From positions 1 through 64,000 of the forward strand of contig NZ_JACRTE010000004.1 in assembly GCF_014385105.1 (NCBI RefSeq): a DNA stretch of 64,000 bases, given 5' to 3'. Positions 7,963-15,694 of the stretch are shown here, piece after piece. The notes below the pieces were generated by a model, which was given only the letters and a program-made list of their open reading frames with translations, made no database searches and was not told the origin of the DNA. How positions within the stretch are numbered: the first letter of the stretch is position 1; each line of letters opens with the position of its first letter. The stretch comes from Qingrenia yutianensis. Lineage in GTDB: Bacteria; Bacillota; Clostridia; UMGS1810. The translations under genes and the position numbers were made by a program.

Positions 7963-9021
7963 TTAGCTGATAATATCGTAAATGACCATAGCCGTTGCCG
8001 CCTCGATTGCCGCAGCCGCGCGCGGAACAATGCACGAATCGTGGCGTCCCTCCAGCGTGAGCGCGGTGTTTTCTTTGGTTTTAACGTTAATCGTGTCCTG
8101 CGTTTTGAAAATCGACGGCGTGGGTTTTACCGCAACTCTGAAAATTATCGGCGCGCCGTTTGTAATTCCGCCGACAATTCCGCCGTTGTTGTTCTTTTTA
8201 ACGCGCACGTTTTTGTTTTCGTCGTAGTAATAATTGTCGTTTGCCTCAAATCCCGTAAGGTGCGTGATGTCAAAGCCTCTGCCGAATTCAATGCCCTTGA
8301 CCGCCGGAATTGAGAACATCATTTTTGAAATTTCGCTCTCAACCGAGCCGAAAAACGGGTTGCCGAACCCTGCGTCAACACCGCACACCGCAACCTCGAC
8401 GATACCTCCGCACGAGTTTTTGTCCGCGCGCACGCTCTCGATGTACGACAGCATTTCGTCCTTGATTTTTTCGCTTGTTACGGGGAAAAATCCGAGCTCG
8501 CCGATAGATGCTCCGTCATCTTCCAAAAAACTTTTGTCGCGGATATTTCCGATTGAAAGAATGTGCGGATAAATAAAAATTCCCTTTTTTTCAAGTTCAT
8601 TTTTGAAAATCGCGCCGGCAAAGGTGAGGGGCGCGGTAATTCTGCCCGAAAAATGTCCGCCGCCTCGGTGGTCGGCAAAGCCTTTAAACTTCACATATGC
8701 GCCGTAGTCCGCGTGGGACGGACGCATAACGCTTGCAAGCTCGGAATAGTGACCGCTTTTTGTGTCGGCGTTGCGGATTTCAAACGCAAGAGGCGCACCC
8801 GTCGTTATGCCGTCAACAACGCCCGACAGAATTTCGTATTTGTCCGCCTCGGCGCGCTGTGTGGAGTATACCGCGCGGTGGTTGCGTTTTTTCATCATCT
8901 GGTCTATTTTCTCAAAATCCAGCTTTGTGCCGGGCTTTATTCCGTCGATAATTCCGCCGATTGCAACGCCGTGCGACTCGCCGAAAATGGAAAATTTAAT
9001 GTTATTGCCGAAAATATTCAT
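7963..9021 (-). CDS. aroC: Chorismate synthase
   Basis: Removes phosphate from EPSP to form chorismate using reduced FMN. The 352-residue protein has FSIFGESHGVAIGG near the start, the RPSHADYGAYVKF segment, DHRGGGHFSGRITAP (signature 2 region) and the C-terminal ALTLEGRHDSCIVPRA. It begins 4 bp after the aroA stop. Confidence 0.96.
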   Translation of the reverse strand: MNIFGNNIKFSIFGESHGVAIGGIIDGIKPGTKLDFEKIDQMMKKRNHRAVYSTQRAEADKYEILSGVVDGITTGAPLAFEIRNADTKSGHYSELASVMRPSHADYGAYVKFKGFADHRGGGHFSGRITAPLTFAGAIFKNELEKKGIFIYPHILSIGNIRDKSFLEDDGASIGELGFFPVTSEKIKDEMLSYIESVRADKNSCGGIVEVAVCGVDAGFGNPFFGSVESEISKMMFSIPAVKGIEFGRGFDITHLTGFEANDNYYYDENKNVRVKKNNNGGIVGGITNGAPIIFRVAVKPTPSIFKTQDTINVKTKENTALTLEGRHDSCIVPRAAAAIEAATAMVIYDIIS

Positions 9022-9024
9022 CTT

Positions 9025-10287
9025 TTAACACCTCGTCTGATAGGTAAAATCTTTGTAGTCGTCATAAAAATTGGGGTACGATTTTTCAATGCACATAGGG
9101 TTTGAAACGGTGATTTTCCCGTCCGTGCAAAGCGACGCGGCGCAGAGCGCCATTGCCGTGCGGTGGTCGTTGAACGAGTCAAATTCACCGCCGTTAAAGG
9201 TTTTTACACCGTTTATTTTTATGAAATTATCGCCCGAAACGCATTTCGCGCCGAGCTTGTTAAGCGTTGTGACAATCGCCTGTTCGCGGTCACATTCCTT
9301 GATTTTTAAACGGTTTGTGCCTGTTAAAACCGTTTCGCCATCGGCGTGCGCGCATATCACCGCAAAAACGGGAGCGATGTCGGGACAGTCCGAAACGTCG
9401 AACGTTTTGCCCGATTTAAGGCACGACTTTTCCGCCGTGATTTTGCTTTCGTAAACGGTGATTTTTCCGCCGAGCTCTTTGCAGTATTCGATAATTTTTT
9501 TGTCGCCCTGGAGCGACTTTATGTCGAGATTGAGCATTTCAACCTTACCGCCGAAAAGCCCTGCCGCAACGAACGGACAGCACTGCGAAAAGTCGCCGGG
9601 GACGGACACGTTTATTGGCATAAATTTTTGATTTTTCTTTATTTTAAATGTTTTGTAATTGTCGTTTTCAATTTCAATACCGCTCATTTTCAAAACGTCC
9701 AGCGTGATGCCGATATACGGTTTTGACAAAAGCGGAGTTGTGATGTTAATTTCCGAGTCGCCGTGAGTGAGCGCGAGCGCATACAAAAGGCCCGTCACAA
9801 ACTGCGACGAAACGTCGCCCCGTACGTCGTAAATTCCGCTCGGAAGTTTTGATTTAACATCGAAATATTCGCCGGTTTTGTAGTCGTACAAAATGCCTTT
9901 TTTGTCAAAAATTTCGGTGTAAACGTCAAGCGGACGGTGCATAAGCCGTCCTGCACCCGTGATGTGCGCTTTTATGTTTTTCGCCGCCAGAATGGGAATG
10001 ACAAAACGGAGCGTTGACGCGGATTCGCTGCAGAAAATATCGGCGGTTTCGGGCGATTTTCCGCCCTTTATTTCGGCGAAATTTTCACCGCGGAAAACCG
10101 ACGCACCGCACTTTTCGGCAAAATCGAGCGTAGCGGTGACGTCTTTTGAATAGAGCAGATTGTCTATGCGCGAAATTCCGTCGGACAGTGCCGCGGAAAG
10201 TATCATTCTGTGCGAATACGACTTCGACGGGGGCGCGGAAATCCGCTTTTTAAAGTCTTTTTTGCCTGATAAAATCAATTTTTCCAT
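9025..10287 (-). CDS. aroA: 3-phosphoshikimate 1-carboxyvinyltransferase (EPSP synthase)
   Basis: Transfers the enolpyruvyl group of PEP to shikimate-3-phosphate. The 420-residue two-domain protein has the N-terminal substrate motif PPSKSYSHRM, ESASTLRFVIPILAA (the usual GNSGTTMR-like region in the divergent Gram-positive form), the central VPGDFSQCCPFVAAG and LKIKECDREQAI, and NDHRTAMALC near the C-terminus. Its ATG lies inside the last codons of aroB. Confidence 0.94.
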   Translation of the reverse strand: MEKLILSGKKDFKKRISAPPSKSYSHRMILSAALSDGISRIDNLLYSKDVTATLDFAEKCGASVFRGENFAEIKGGKSPETADIFCSESASTLRFVIPILAAKNIKAHITGAGRLMHRPLDVYTEIFDKKGILYDYKTGEYFDVKSKLPSGIYDVRGDVSSQFVTGLLYALALTHGDSEINITTPLLSKPYIGITLDVLKMSGIEIENDNYKTFKIKKNQKFMPINVSVPGDFSQCCPFVAAGLFGGKVEMLNLDIKSLQGDKKIIEYCKELGGKITVYESKITAEKSCLKSGKTFDVSDCPDIAPVFAVICAHADGETVLTGTNRLKIKECDREQAIVTTLNKLGAKCVSGDNFIKINGVKTFNGGEFDSFNDHRTAMALCAASLCTDGKITVSNPMCIEKSYPNFYDDYKDFTYQTRC

Positions 10288-11324
10288 AAGAAATTTTCCT
10301 TTTTATTAAGCTTTAAAATTTTTGCTTTTCCTATTTTTTCCAAAACAACGTAATTTATATAATCGGTTCCGCTTTTTTTGTCCAAAAGAAGCGTTTCTTC
10401 GGCGCTTTCGCGCGGAATTTCGGGTTCGTCAAACATAAGCGAGTATTTTTCGAGAAGATTTTTGAGCGCATCGTATGTGCCTTTTTCGCAAATTCCGTTT
10501 TCCTCCGAAATTTTTGTAATATGCGCCATACCGATTGCCACCGCCTCGCCGTGGCTGTATTTTTCGTAGTTGAAATATTTTTCAACCACGTGACCGTAGG
10601 TGTGACCGAAATTCAACAACATTCGCTCGCCCGTGTCAAACTCGTCATTTTCCACGATAATTCGCTTAATATCCACGCACCGTGCAATGACTTTTTCAAG
10701 ATTTGCGCTCAAATTTTCCCTGTCGCAAAGGGTGTCGAAAAGCACCTTGTCGTAGATTGCGCCGTACTTTATAACCTCCGCCATACCGCAGTTGAACACG
10801 CTTTCGGGGAGGGTTTTGAGCATAAACGGGTCGATAACGACAAGGTGGGGCGGATAGAAACAGCCGGCAAGATTTTTGCCCTCGGGAAGGTCGATTGCAA
10901 CCTTTCCGCCCACCGAGCTGTCAACCTGTGCGAGCAGAGTTGTTGGGATTTGAATAAGGCGCACACCGCGCAGAAACGTCGCCGCGGCAAAACCCGTTAA
11001 ATCTCCGCAAACACCGCCGCCGAGCGCAACAACGGTATCTTTGCGCGAAATTTTGTTTTCGGCAAGGCAGGAATAAATTTTAAAAAGCATTTTTCCGCAT
11101 TTGGATTTTTCGCCCGACGGCAAAACGAAATATAAAAATTCAATGCCGTTTTTTTCGAGCATTTTCTTTAAATTTTCGCCGAAAATGTCAAAAACGTTTT
11201 GGTCGATTACAAAAAACACCTTTGTGCCGTTTGCAAAATTTTTGATGATTTCGCCTGTTTTTCCGAAAATTCCGTCCTCAATCAATATGTCATAATTTCG
11301 CGTGCTTGCCTTAACGTTAATCAC
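10275..11324 (-). CDS. aroB: 3-dehydroquinate synthase
   Basis: Cyclises DAHP to 3-dehydroquinate with NAD and a divalent metal. Seen: GEKSKCGKML, ALGGGVCGDLTGFAAA (NAD site), RGVRLIQIPTTLLAQVDSSVGGKVAID, GMAEVIKYG, and the metal ligands in NFGHTYGHVVE and SHGEAVAIGM. The GTG at 11324 is chosen: it gives a normal 349-residue protein beginning VINVKA, with AAAGGAT 12 bases upstream. A longer frame from TTG 11393 would translate through a terminator-like hairpin and add 23 residues that do not look like the family. First structural gene of the aro run. Confidence 0.92.
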   Translation of the reverse strand: MINVKASTRNYDILIEDGIFGKTGEIIKNFANGTKVFFVIDQNVFDIFGENLKKMLEKNGIEFLYFVLPSGEKSKCGKMLFKIYSCLAENKISRKDTVVALGGGVCGDLTGFAAATFLRGVRLIQIPTTLLAQVDSSVGGKVAIDLPEGKNLAGCFYPPHLVVIDPFMLKTLPESVFNCGMAEVIKYGAIYDKVLFDTLCDRENLSANLEKVIARCVDIKRIIVENDEFDTGERMLLNFGHTYGHVVEKYFNYEKYSHGEAVAIGMAHITKISEENGICEKGTYDALKNLLEKYSLMFDEPEIPRESAEETLLLDKKSGTDYINYVVLEKIGKAKILKLNKKENFLWKN

Positions 11325-11342
11325 TATTTTATCAAATCCTTT

Positions 11343-11395
11343 TATAAAAATATAAGCCCATTTACGCAATGTAAATGAGCTTTTGCAATGCAAAA
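11343..11395 (-). promoter_or_regulatory. Terminator-like hairpin (possible attenuator) before aroB
   Basis: On the minus-strand RNA, GCTCATTTAC (11380-11371) pairs with GTAAATGGGC (11365-11356) around a 5-nt loop, with one G-U pair. It is followed at once by the T-rich TTATATTTTTATA, as in an intrinsic terminator. Just upstream lies a second dyad, TTTTGCA/TGCAAAA (11381-11395). The hairpin stands between the 30-codon reading frame and aroB and its T-rich part abuts the aroB ribosome site. Transcription attenuation or translational masking is possible; no alternative antiterminator pairing is obvious by eye. Confidence 0.45.
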
Positions 11396-11412
11396 TATTT
11401 ATACGCTTAAAC

Positions 11413-11505
11413 TCATTCGCATATACTTTTTTCTATCATAAAGTAACCCAATCCGAAAAGAATTAGGCTGATAATAAAGTAAATTGTAAAAGAGTAAGCA
11501 GTCAT
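11413..11505 (-). CDS. 30-residue hydrophobic, aromatic-rich peptide (leader peptide or microprotein)
   Basis: ATG to TGA, 30 codons, with CGGAGAT about 7 bases upstream and a consensus promoter 30 bases before it. The product is MTAYSFTIYF, then IISLILFGLG, then YFMIEKSICE. It has four Phe and three Tyr in 30 residues, two of them as YF pairs, and the middle forms one possible membrane helix (about residues 6-23). Directly downstream are a terminator-like hairpin and aroB. Two readings fit: a leader peptide sensing aromatic amino acids, or a small single-span membrane protein. I recognise no family. Confidence 0.5.
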   Translation of the reverse strand: MTAYSFTIYFIISLILFGLGYFMIEKSICE

Positions 11506-11534
11506 AGTTTTATCTCCGTGTTTTTTATATAAAC

Positions 11535-11563
11535 AGTATAAATGAAAGGCGCTATTTTGTCAA
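11535..11563 (-). promoter_or_regulatory. Strong sigma-A promoter of the aro operon
   Basis: Minus strand TTGACA (11563-11558), 17-bp spacer, TATACT (11540-11535): a full-consensus -35 and a near-consensus -10. The -35 box lies inside the last codons of thrC and the stop codon falls in the spacer. The predicted start is near 11528, about 23 bases before the ATG of the 30-codon frame. Confidence 0.8.
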
Positions 11564-13045
11564 GAATTTTTTGGTTTCGCTCCACAAATTGTCCTTCGCA
11601 CAGGTGGTGTTAAAGCGGATAAATTTGCTCTTTAATCCGGCAAGCGATTTGGGAACATCAAGACCGCTGATTTGGTGCAGAAGGTCAATAAGTTCAAATT
11701 CGCCCTCGGGAAGCTCGCCGTCTGAAATTGCCTCAAGCACCGCTTTGTTGAATTTATACGGGTTTGCGGTGGACGCGATAACGGTTTTGGTAGTGTCGCC
11801 GGTTTCTTTTGTGTATTTGTCGTACACGTTTTTCGCAACCGCGGTATGCGTGTCGATTGTGTAGTTATATTTTTCAAACGTCGATTTGATTGTGGCTTTT
11901 GTTTCTTCGTCGTCACAGTATCCTGCACGGAAAACGCTTGAAATTTTATCGAAAATATCTTTATCAACGCTGTATTTGCCGTTTTCCGAAAGCGACGTCA
12001 TATATTCTTTCACGAGCCTGAAATTTTTGCCCGACATATGGAACAAAAGTCTTTCAAGGTTGCTGGAAATAAGAATGTCCATAGACGGCGAAATTGTGGT
12101 TTCAAACTTGCGGTTTTTGTCGTAAACGCCCGTTTTTATAAAGTCGGTGAGGACGTTGTTTTGGTTTGACGCGCAGATAAGCTTGTCAACGCAAAGTCCC
12201 ATTTCTTTAGCGTAGTACGCCGCTAAAATGTTGCCGAAATTGCCCGTGGGAACGACGATATTTATTTTATCTCCGCACTTTATTTCGCCCGTTTTCACAA
12301 GGCGCGAATATGCGTAGAAATAGTAAACAATCTGTGGAACGAGTCTGCCCCAGTTTATGGAGTTTGCGCTGGAGAAAACATAGCCCAAATCCGACGCCTC
12401 GTTTATATATTCCTCGTTGCCGAAAATCTTTTTAACGCCTGTCTGTGCGTCGTCAAAGTTGCCGTCAACCGAAATTACGCTGACATTTGAGCCGTCCTGT
12501 GTTGCCATTTGCAGTTTCTGAATTTTTGAAACACCGCAAACGGGGTAGAACACCTGAATTTTTGTGTTTTTAACGTCTTTAAAGCCCTCCAAAGCGGCTT
12601 TTCCCGTGTCGCCCGACGTTGCAACAAGAATGATAACGTCTCTGTCCTCGCCCGTTTTTTTGATTGCTTTAACCAAAAAATGGGGGAGAATTTGAAGCGC
12701 CATATCTTTAAACGCGCAGGTAGGACCATGCCACAGCTCCAAAACAGACGCTTTACCGTCCAGCTTGTGAAGGGGCGCGATTTCATCCGACTCGAATTTT
12801 GCGCTTGTATACGCGCCGGCAACGCAGTCGGAAAGCTCCTCATCGGTGTAGTCGGTAAGATAGAGCGAGAGGATTTTTTTCGCAAGCTCTGCATATGAAA
12901 GAGAGGCAAAACCCTCAATTTCGCCGAGCGCAACCTGCGGAATTTCTTCGGGAACAAACAAACCGCCGTCGGGCGCTATTCCCGTTTTGATAGCCTCCGC
13001 ACTGTCAACTTTATATTTATCGCTTCGGGTGCTGATGTATTTCAT
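11552..13045 (-). CDS. thrC: Threonine synthase
   Basis: PLP enzyme converting O-phosphohomoserine to threonine. At 497 residues it is the long form (E. coli/yeast type) with the N-terminal MKYISTR and GIAPDGGLFVPE, the PLP lysine in CAFKDMALQ (Lys113), VATSGDTGKAAL as phosphate-binding loop and the NSINWGRLVPQIVYYFYAY and VPTGNFGNILA motifs. AAAGGAC precedes the ATG. It has its own promoter and no clear terminator; the aro promoter lies in its last codons. Confidence 0.95.
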   Translation of the reverse strand: MKYISTRSDKYKVDSAEAIKTGIAPDGGLFVPEEIPQVALGEIEGFASLSYAELAKKILSLYLTDYTDEELSDCVAGAYTSAKFESDEIAPLHKLDGKASVLELWHGPTCAFKDMALQILPHFLVKAIKKTGEDRDVIILVATSGDTGKAALEGFKDVKNTKIQVFYPVCGVSKIQKLQMATQDGSNVSVISVDGNFDDAQTGVKKIFGNEEYINEASDLGYVFSSANSINWGRLVPQIVYYFYAYSRLVKTGEIKCGDKINIVVPTGNFGNILAAYYAKEMGLCVDKLICASNQNNVLTDFIKTGVYDKNRKFETTISPSMDILISSNLERLLFHMSGKNFRLVKEYMTSLSENGKYSVDKDIFDKISSVFRAGYCDDEETKATIKSTFEKYNYTIDTHTAVAKNVYDKYTKETGDTTKTVIASTANPYKFNKAVLEAISDGELPEGEFELIDLLHQISGLDVPKSLAGLKSKFIRFNTTCAKDNLWSETKKFLTK

Positions 13046-13096
13046 TTTATATCGTCCTTTCAGATAATAAAAACATTTTTCCTTTTAATTACGCTA

Positions 13097-13125
13097 ATTT
13101 TATCACATAAAACCGAAAAAATCAA
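13097..13125 (-). promoter_or_regulatory. Promoter of thrC
   Basis: Minus strand TTGATT (13125-13120), 17-bp spacer, TAAAAT (13102-13097). It lies between the pgsA terminator and the thrC ATG, with a short untranslated leader of about 45 bases. Confidence 0.6.
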
Positions 13126-13142
13126 ATTTTTTGTTTTATTAT

Positions 13143-13181
13143 GTGAAAAAGTGATATTTTTCGCTTGAAAAACATCACTTT
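13143..13181 (-). terminator. Terminator after pgsA
   Basis: Fifteen-bp stem (13148-13162 with 13167-13181, one G-T pair) around a 4-base loop, followed on the minus strand by T residues. It is 22 bases past the pgsA stop, closing the recA-recX-rimO-pgsA run. Confidence 0.8.
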
Positions 13182-13202
13182 AATATATACTTTGTATAAA
13201 AT

Positions 13203-13745
13203 TTACTTGGAATTTATCACCATATCCCAGTTTTTCGAGAGGTAAACATAGCCCGAATATATGGTGAAAAGCGCGGCTATGAGCATAACAATCCAGCCGA
13301 GCGTAAAGCTGCCGACAGAAACGGTCGGGAAAAGAAGCGCAATTATTGTCGCGAAAATCTGAATTACTGTTTTGATTTTGCCCGTCATTTCCGCAGCCAT
13401 AACAACGCCGTTTGATATTGCCACAATTCGCAGTCCCGTCACGATAAACTCGCGCGCGATGATGATTATTGCCATATACGCGGGAATTCTCTGCAATTCA
13501 ACAAGGCAGATGAGCGCCGACGCAATGAGAAGTTTGTCCGCAATGGGGTCTAAAAATTTGCCGAGGTCGGTCACCTGATTGTTTTTGCGCGCAAGGTAGC
13601 CGTCAATACCGTCGGTGAGCGCCGCAACCGCAAAAATCACCGCCGCGGCAATGTCGCAGCAGCTTAAACCGCGCGTCATAAGCACCGCTATGAAAAGCGG
13701 AATTAAAAATATTCTCACAAGTGTAATTTTGTTTGGCAAGTTCAA
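13203..13745 (-). CDS. pgsA: CDP-diacylglycerol-glycerol-3-phosphate 3-phosphatidyltransferase
   Basis: Integral membrane enzyme making phosphatidylglycerol phosphate. The 180-residue protein has about four to five hydrophobic segments and the CDP-alcohol phosphatidyltransferase motif DGIDGYLARKNNQVTDLGKF followed by LDPIADK, which matches D-G-x2-A-R-x8-G-x3-D-x3-D. Its start overlaps the rimO stop by 4 bp. The rimO-pgsA order is common in Firmicutes. Confidence 0.93.
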   Translation of the reverse strand: MNLPNKITLVRIFLIPLFIAVLMTRGLSCCDIAAAVIFAVAALTDGIDGYLARKNNQVTDLGKFLDPIADKLLIASALICLVELQRIPAYMAIIIIAREFIVTGLRIVAISNGVVMAAEMTGKIKTVIQIFATIIALLFPTVSVGSFTLGWIVMLIAALFTIYSGYVYLSKNWDMVINSK

Positions 13746-15070
13746 AAGATTACCTCCCCCGTAATGTCATAATCGTGTGCGTCAAGCACCTTTATTTTCA
13801 CAATGTCACCGCTGTTTAATTCGTCCGCACTGTAAATGTACGCCGCCTCGTCAACCTCGGGCGTGTCGGCATACGTTCTGCCGATATAGCACAGCTCGCC
13901 CTCGTCGTATGAGTCGATTATCGCAAAAATTTCACTTCCGATTTTCACCTTGTTTTTCGCAAGCGAAATGCCGTTCTGCACCTTCATAAGAGCACCGCGC
14001 CGAGCGGATTTGACATTTTCGTCAATCTGATTTTCAAATCTTGCCGCGGCGGTGTCCTCCTCTTGGGAATAAGTGAAAATTCCGACCTTATCAAGCTTTT
14101 TGGCGGTAAGGAATTTTTTCAAAATTTCAAAGTCCTCCTCCGTTTCGCCGGGGAAACCCGAAATAAGCGACGTTCTGATTGCAATATCGGGGATTTTAGC
14201 ACGCAGTTTGTCAATAAGAGCGTTTATCTCATCAAAACTGCTTTTTCTTCCCATTTTCTTCAAAATTCTGTCGCTCACGTGCTGGAGGGGCATATCAATG
14301 TATTTTACAACTTTGTCGTTTTTCGCAATTTCGTCAATCAGTTCATCGGTGATGTTTTCGGGATAGCAGTATTGCAGTCTTATCCATTCAATTCCGCCGA
14401 TTTCCGAGAGTTTTTCAAGAAGATTTGCGAGCGCGTAACAGCCGTTGTCGCAACCGTAATAAGCTGTGTCCTGCGCGACCAGGATAAGCTCTTTCACACC
14501 GCTTTGCGCAAGCGCTTTCGCCTCGGCAATAATGCTTTTTTCCGCGCGCGAACGGTATTTTCCGCGAAGTTTCGGAATTATGCAGTAGGTGCAGTGATTG
14601 TCGCACCCATCGGCAATTTTAAGATACGCGTAGTGTTTCGGCGTTGAAAGCGCGCGGGGCAAATCATTTGTCACGTGCGCGTTTGCGTCGCTCACAAAAA
14701 CGTCTTTTCTGCCGTTTTTGTAAAAATCGTCAATCGCCTCGGCAATGCGCGGATAATCGTTTGTGCCGAGAATTATGTCCGTCTCGGGGATTTCGTTTTT
14801 AATGTCGTCGGCATACCTTTGCGCAAGACAGCCCGTGACAACCAAAACCTCGCATTTGTCCGCTTTTTTCTGTGCCATTTCAAGTATCGCGTTGATGGAC
14901 TCCTCTTTCGCACTGTCGATAAACGCGCAGGTGTTCACCACGATAACGTCCGCGTCGTCCGCGTCAGACGTGATTATGTAATTGTCGTTCTGCAAAAGTG
15001 CAAGCATTGTTTCGGTGTCGGTGAGATTTTTCGCGCACCCGAGCGAAACAAAACCGATTTTCTTCTTCAA
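13742..15070 (-). CDS. rimO: Ribosomal protein S12 methylthiotransferase RimO
   Basis: Radical SAM enzyme that beta-methylthiolates an aspartate of ribosomal protein S12. The 442-residue protein has the N-terminal UPF0004 domain with GCAKNLTDTE, NTCAFID and TGCLAQRY (three cluster cysteines), the radical SAM triad in GCDNHCTYCIIPKLRG (CxxxCxxC), and a C-terminal TRAM domain (about 375-440). The opening SLGCAKNL distinguishes RimO from MiaB. Confidence 0.95.
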   Translation of the reverse strand: MKKKIGFVSLGCAKNLTDTETMLALLQNDNYIITSDADDADVIVVNTCAFIDSAKEESINAILEMAQKKADKCEVLVVTGCLAQRYADDIKNEIPETDIILGTNDYPRIAEAIDDFYKNGRKDVFVSDANAHVTNDLPRALSTPKHYAYLKIADGCDNHCTYCIIPKLRGKYRSRAEKSIIAEAKALAQSGVKELILVAQDTAYYGCDNGCYALANLLEKLSEIGGIEWIRLQYCYPENITDELIDEIAKNDKVVKYIDMPLQHVSDRILKKMGRKSSFDEINALIDKLRAKIPDIAIRTSLISGFPGETEEDFEILKKFLTAKKLDKVGIFTYSQEEDTAAARFENQIDENVKSARRGALMKVQNGISLAKNKVKIGSEIFAIIDSYDEGELCYIGRTYADTPEVDEAAYIYSADELNSGDIVKIKVLDAHDYDITGEVIF

Positions 15071-15082
15071 ATTGAAAACTCC

Positions 15083-15694
15083 TTATTTAAAACGGTCGAT
15101 AACCGCGAAAATATCCGAAAAATTAAATCCGCGCGACGCAAAATAGCGCACCACGCGCTGTTTTTCTTTGTAGTCGGAAAAATCAATGTGCATAAACCTT
15201 TCGCGGATAATCTCCTCAATGTTTGAGCGCTCGTCGGTGTCCAAATCGTCAACCGCGTTTTGCGCAATTTCGCGCGGAACGCCCTTGTGCGTTAAGTCGG
15301 ACACAATGCGGATTTTCCCGTGACGCTTGAACGAATAAGCCGATTTTGCGTATTCAAGTGCAAAAACCTCGTCGTCGATATATCCCAAACGCTCGAATTC
15401 GTCCAGCGCAATATCAATAATTTCCCTGTCGTATCCGTGCTTTGCAAGGTCGTCGAAAAGCATTTTTCTGCTCGCCGCTTTGCGGTTTATCACCTGCATA
15501 AGACGCATACGCGCTTTGGAAAGATTACATTCTTTGTTAAAAATTTCAATTTCGTTCTCGGTTATTTCGCTGCCGATTTTAACCTTCAAACGCACCATAT
15601 CGGTGTCGTCGAGCGAAAACGAATATTTTCCGTCAACAAACACCGATACACGGTTTTTATTATTTTTTTGAGGTGTGATGTCGGTGATTTTCAT
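15083..15694 (-). CDS. recX: RecA regulator RecX
   Basis: RecX proteins bind RecA filaments and tune their activity. This 203-residue protein has the repeated three-helix units typical of the family, including ARMRLMQVINRKAASRKMLF, LGYIDDEVFALEYAKS and the C-terminal KEKQRVVRYFASRGFNFSDI. Its ATG overlaps the recA stop by one base (TAATG), so the two are coupled. Confidence 0.88.
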   Translation of the reverse strand: MKITDITPQKNNKNRVSVFVDGKYSFSLDDTDMVRLKVKIGSEITENEIEIFNKECNLSKARMRLMQVINRKAASRKMLFDDLAKHGYDREIIDIALDEFERLGYIDDEVFALEYAKSAYSFKRHGKIRIVSDLTHKGVPREIAQNAVDDLDTDERSNIEEIIRERFMHIDFSDYKEKQRVVRYFASRGFNFSDIFAVIDRFK

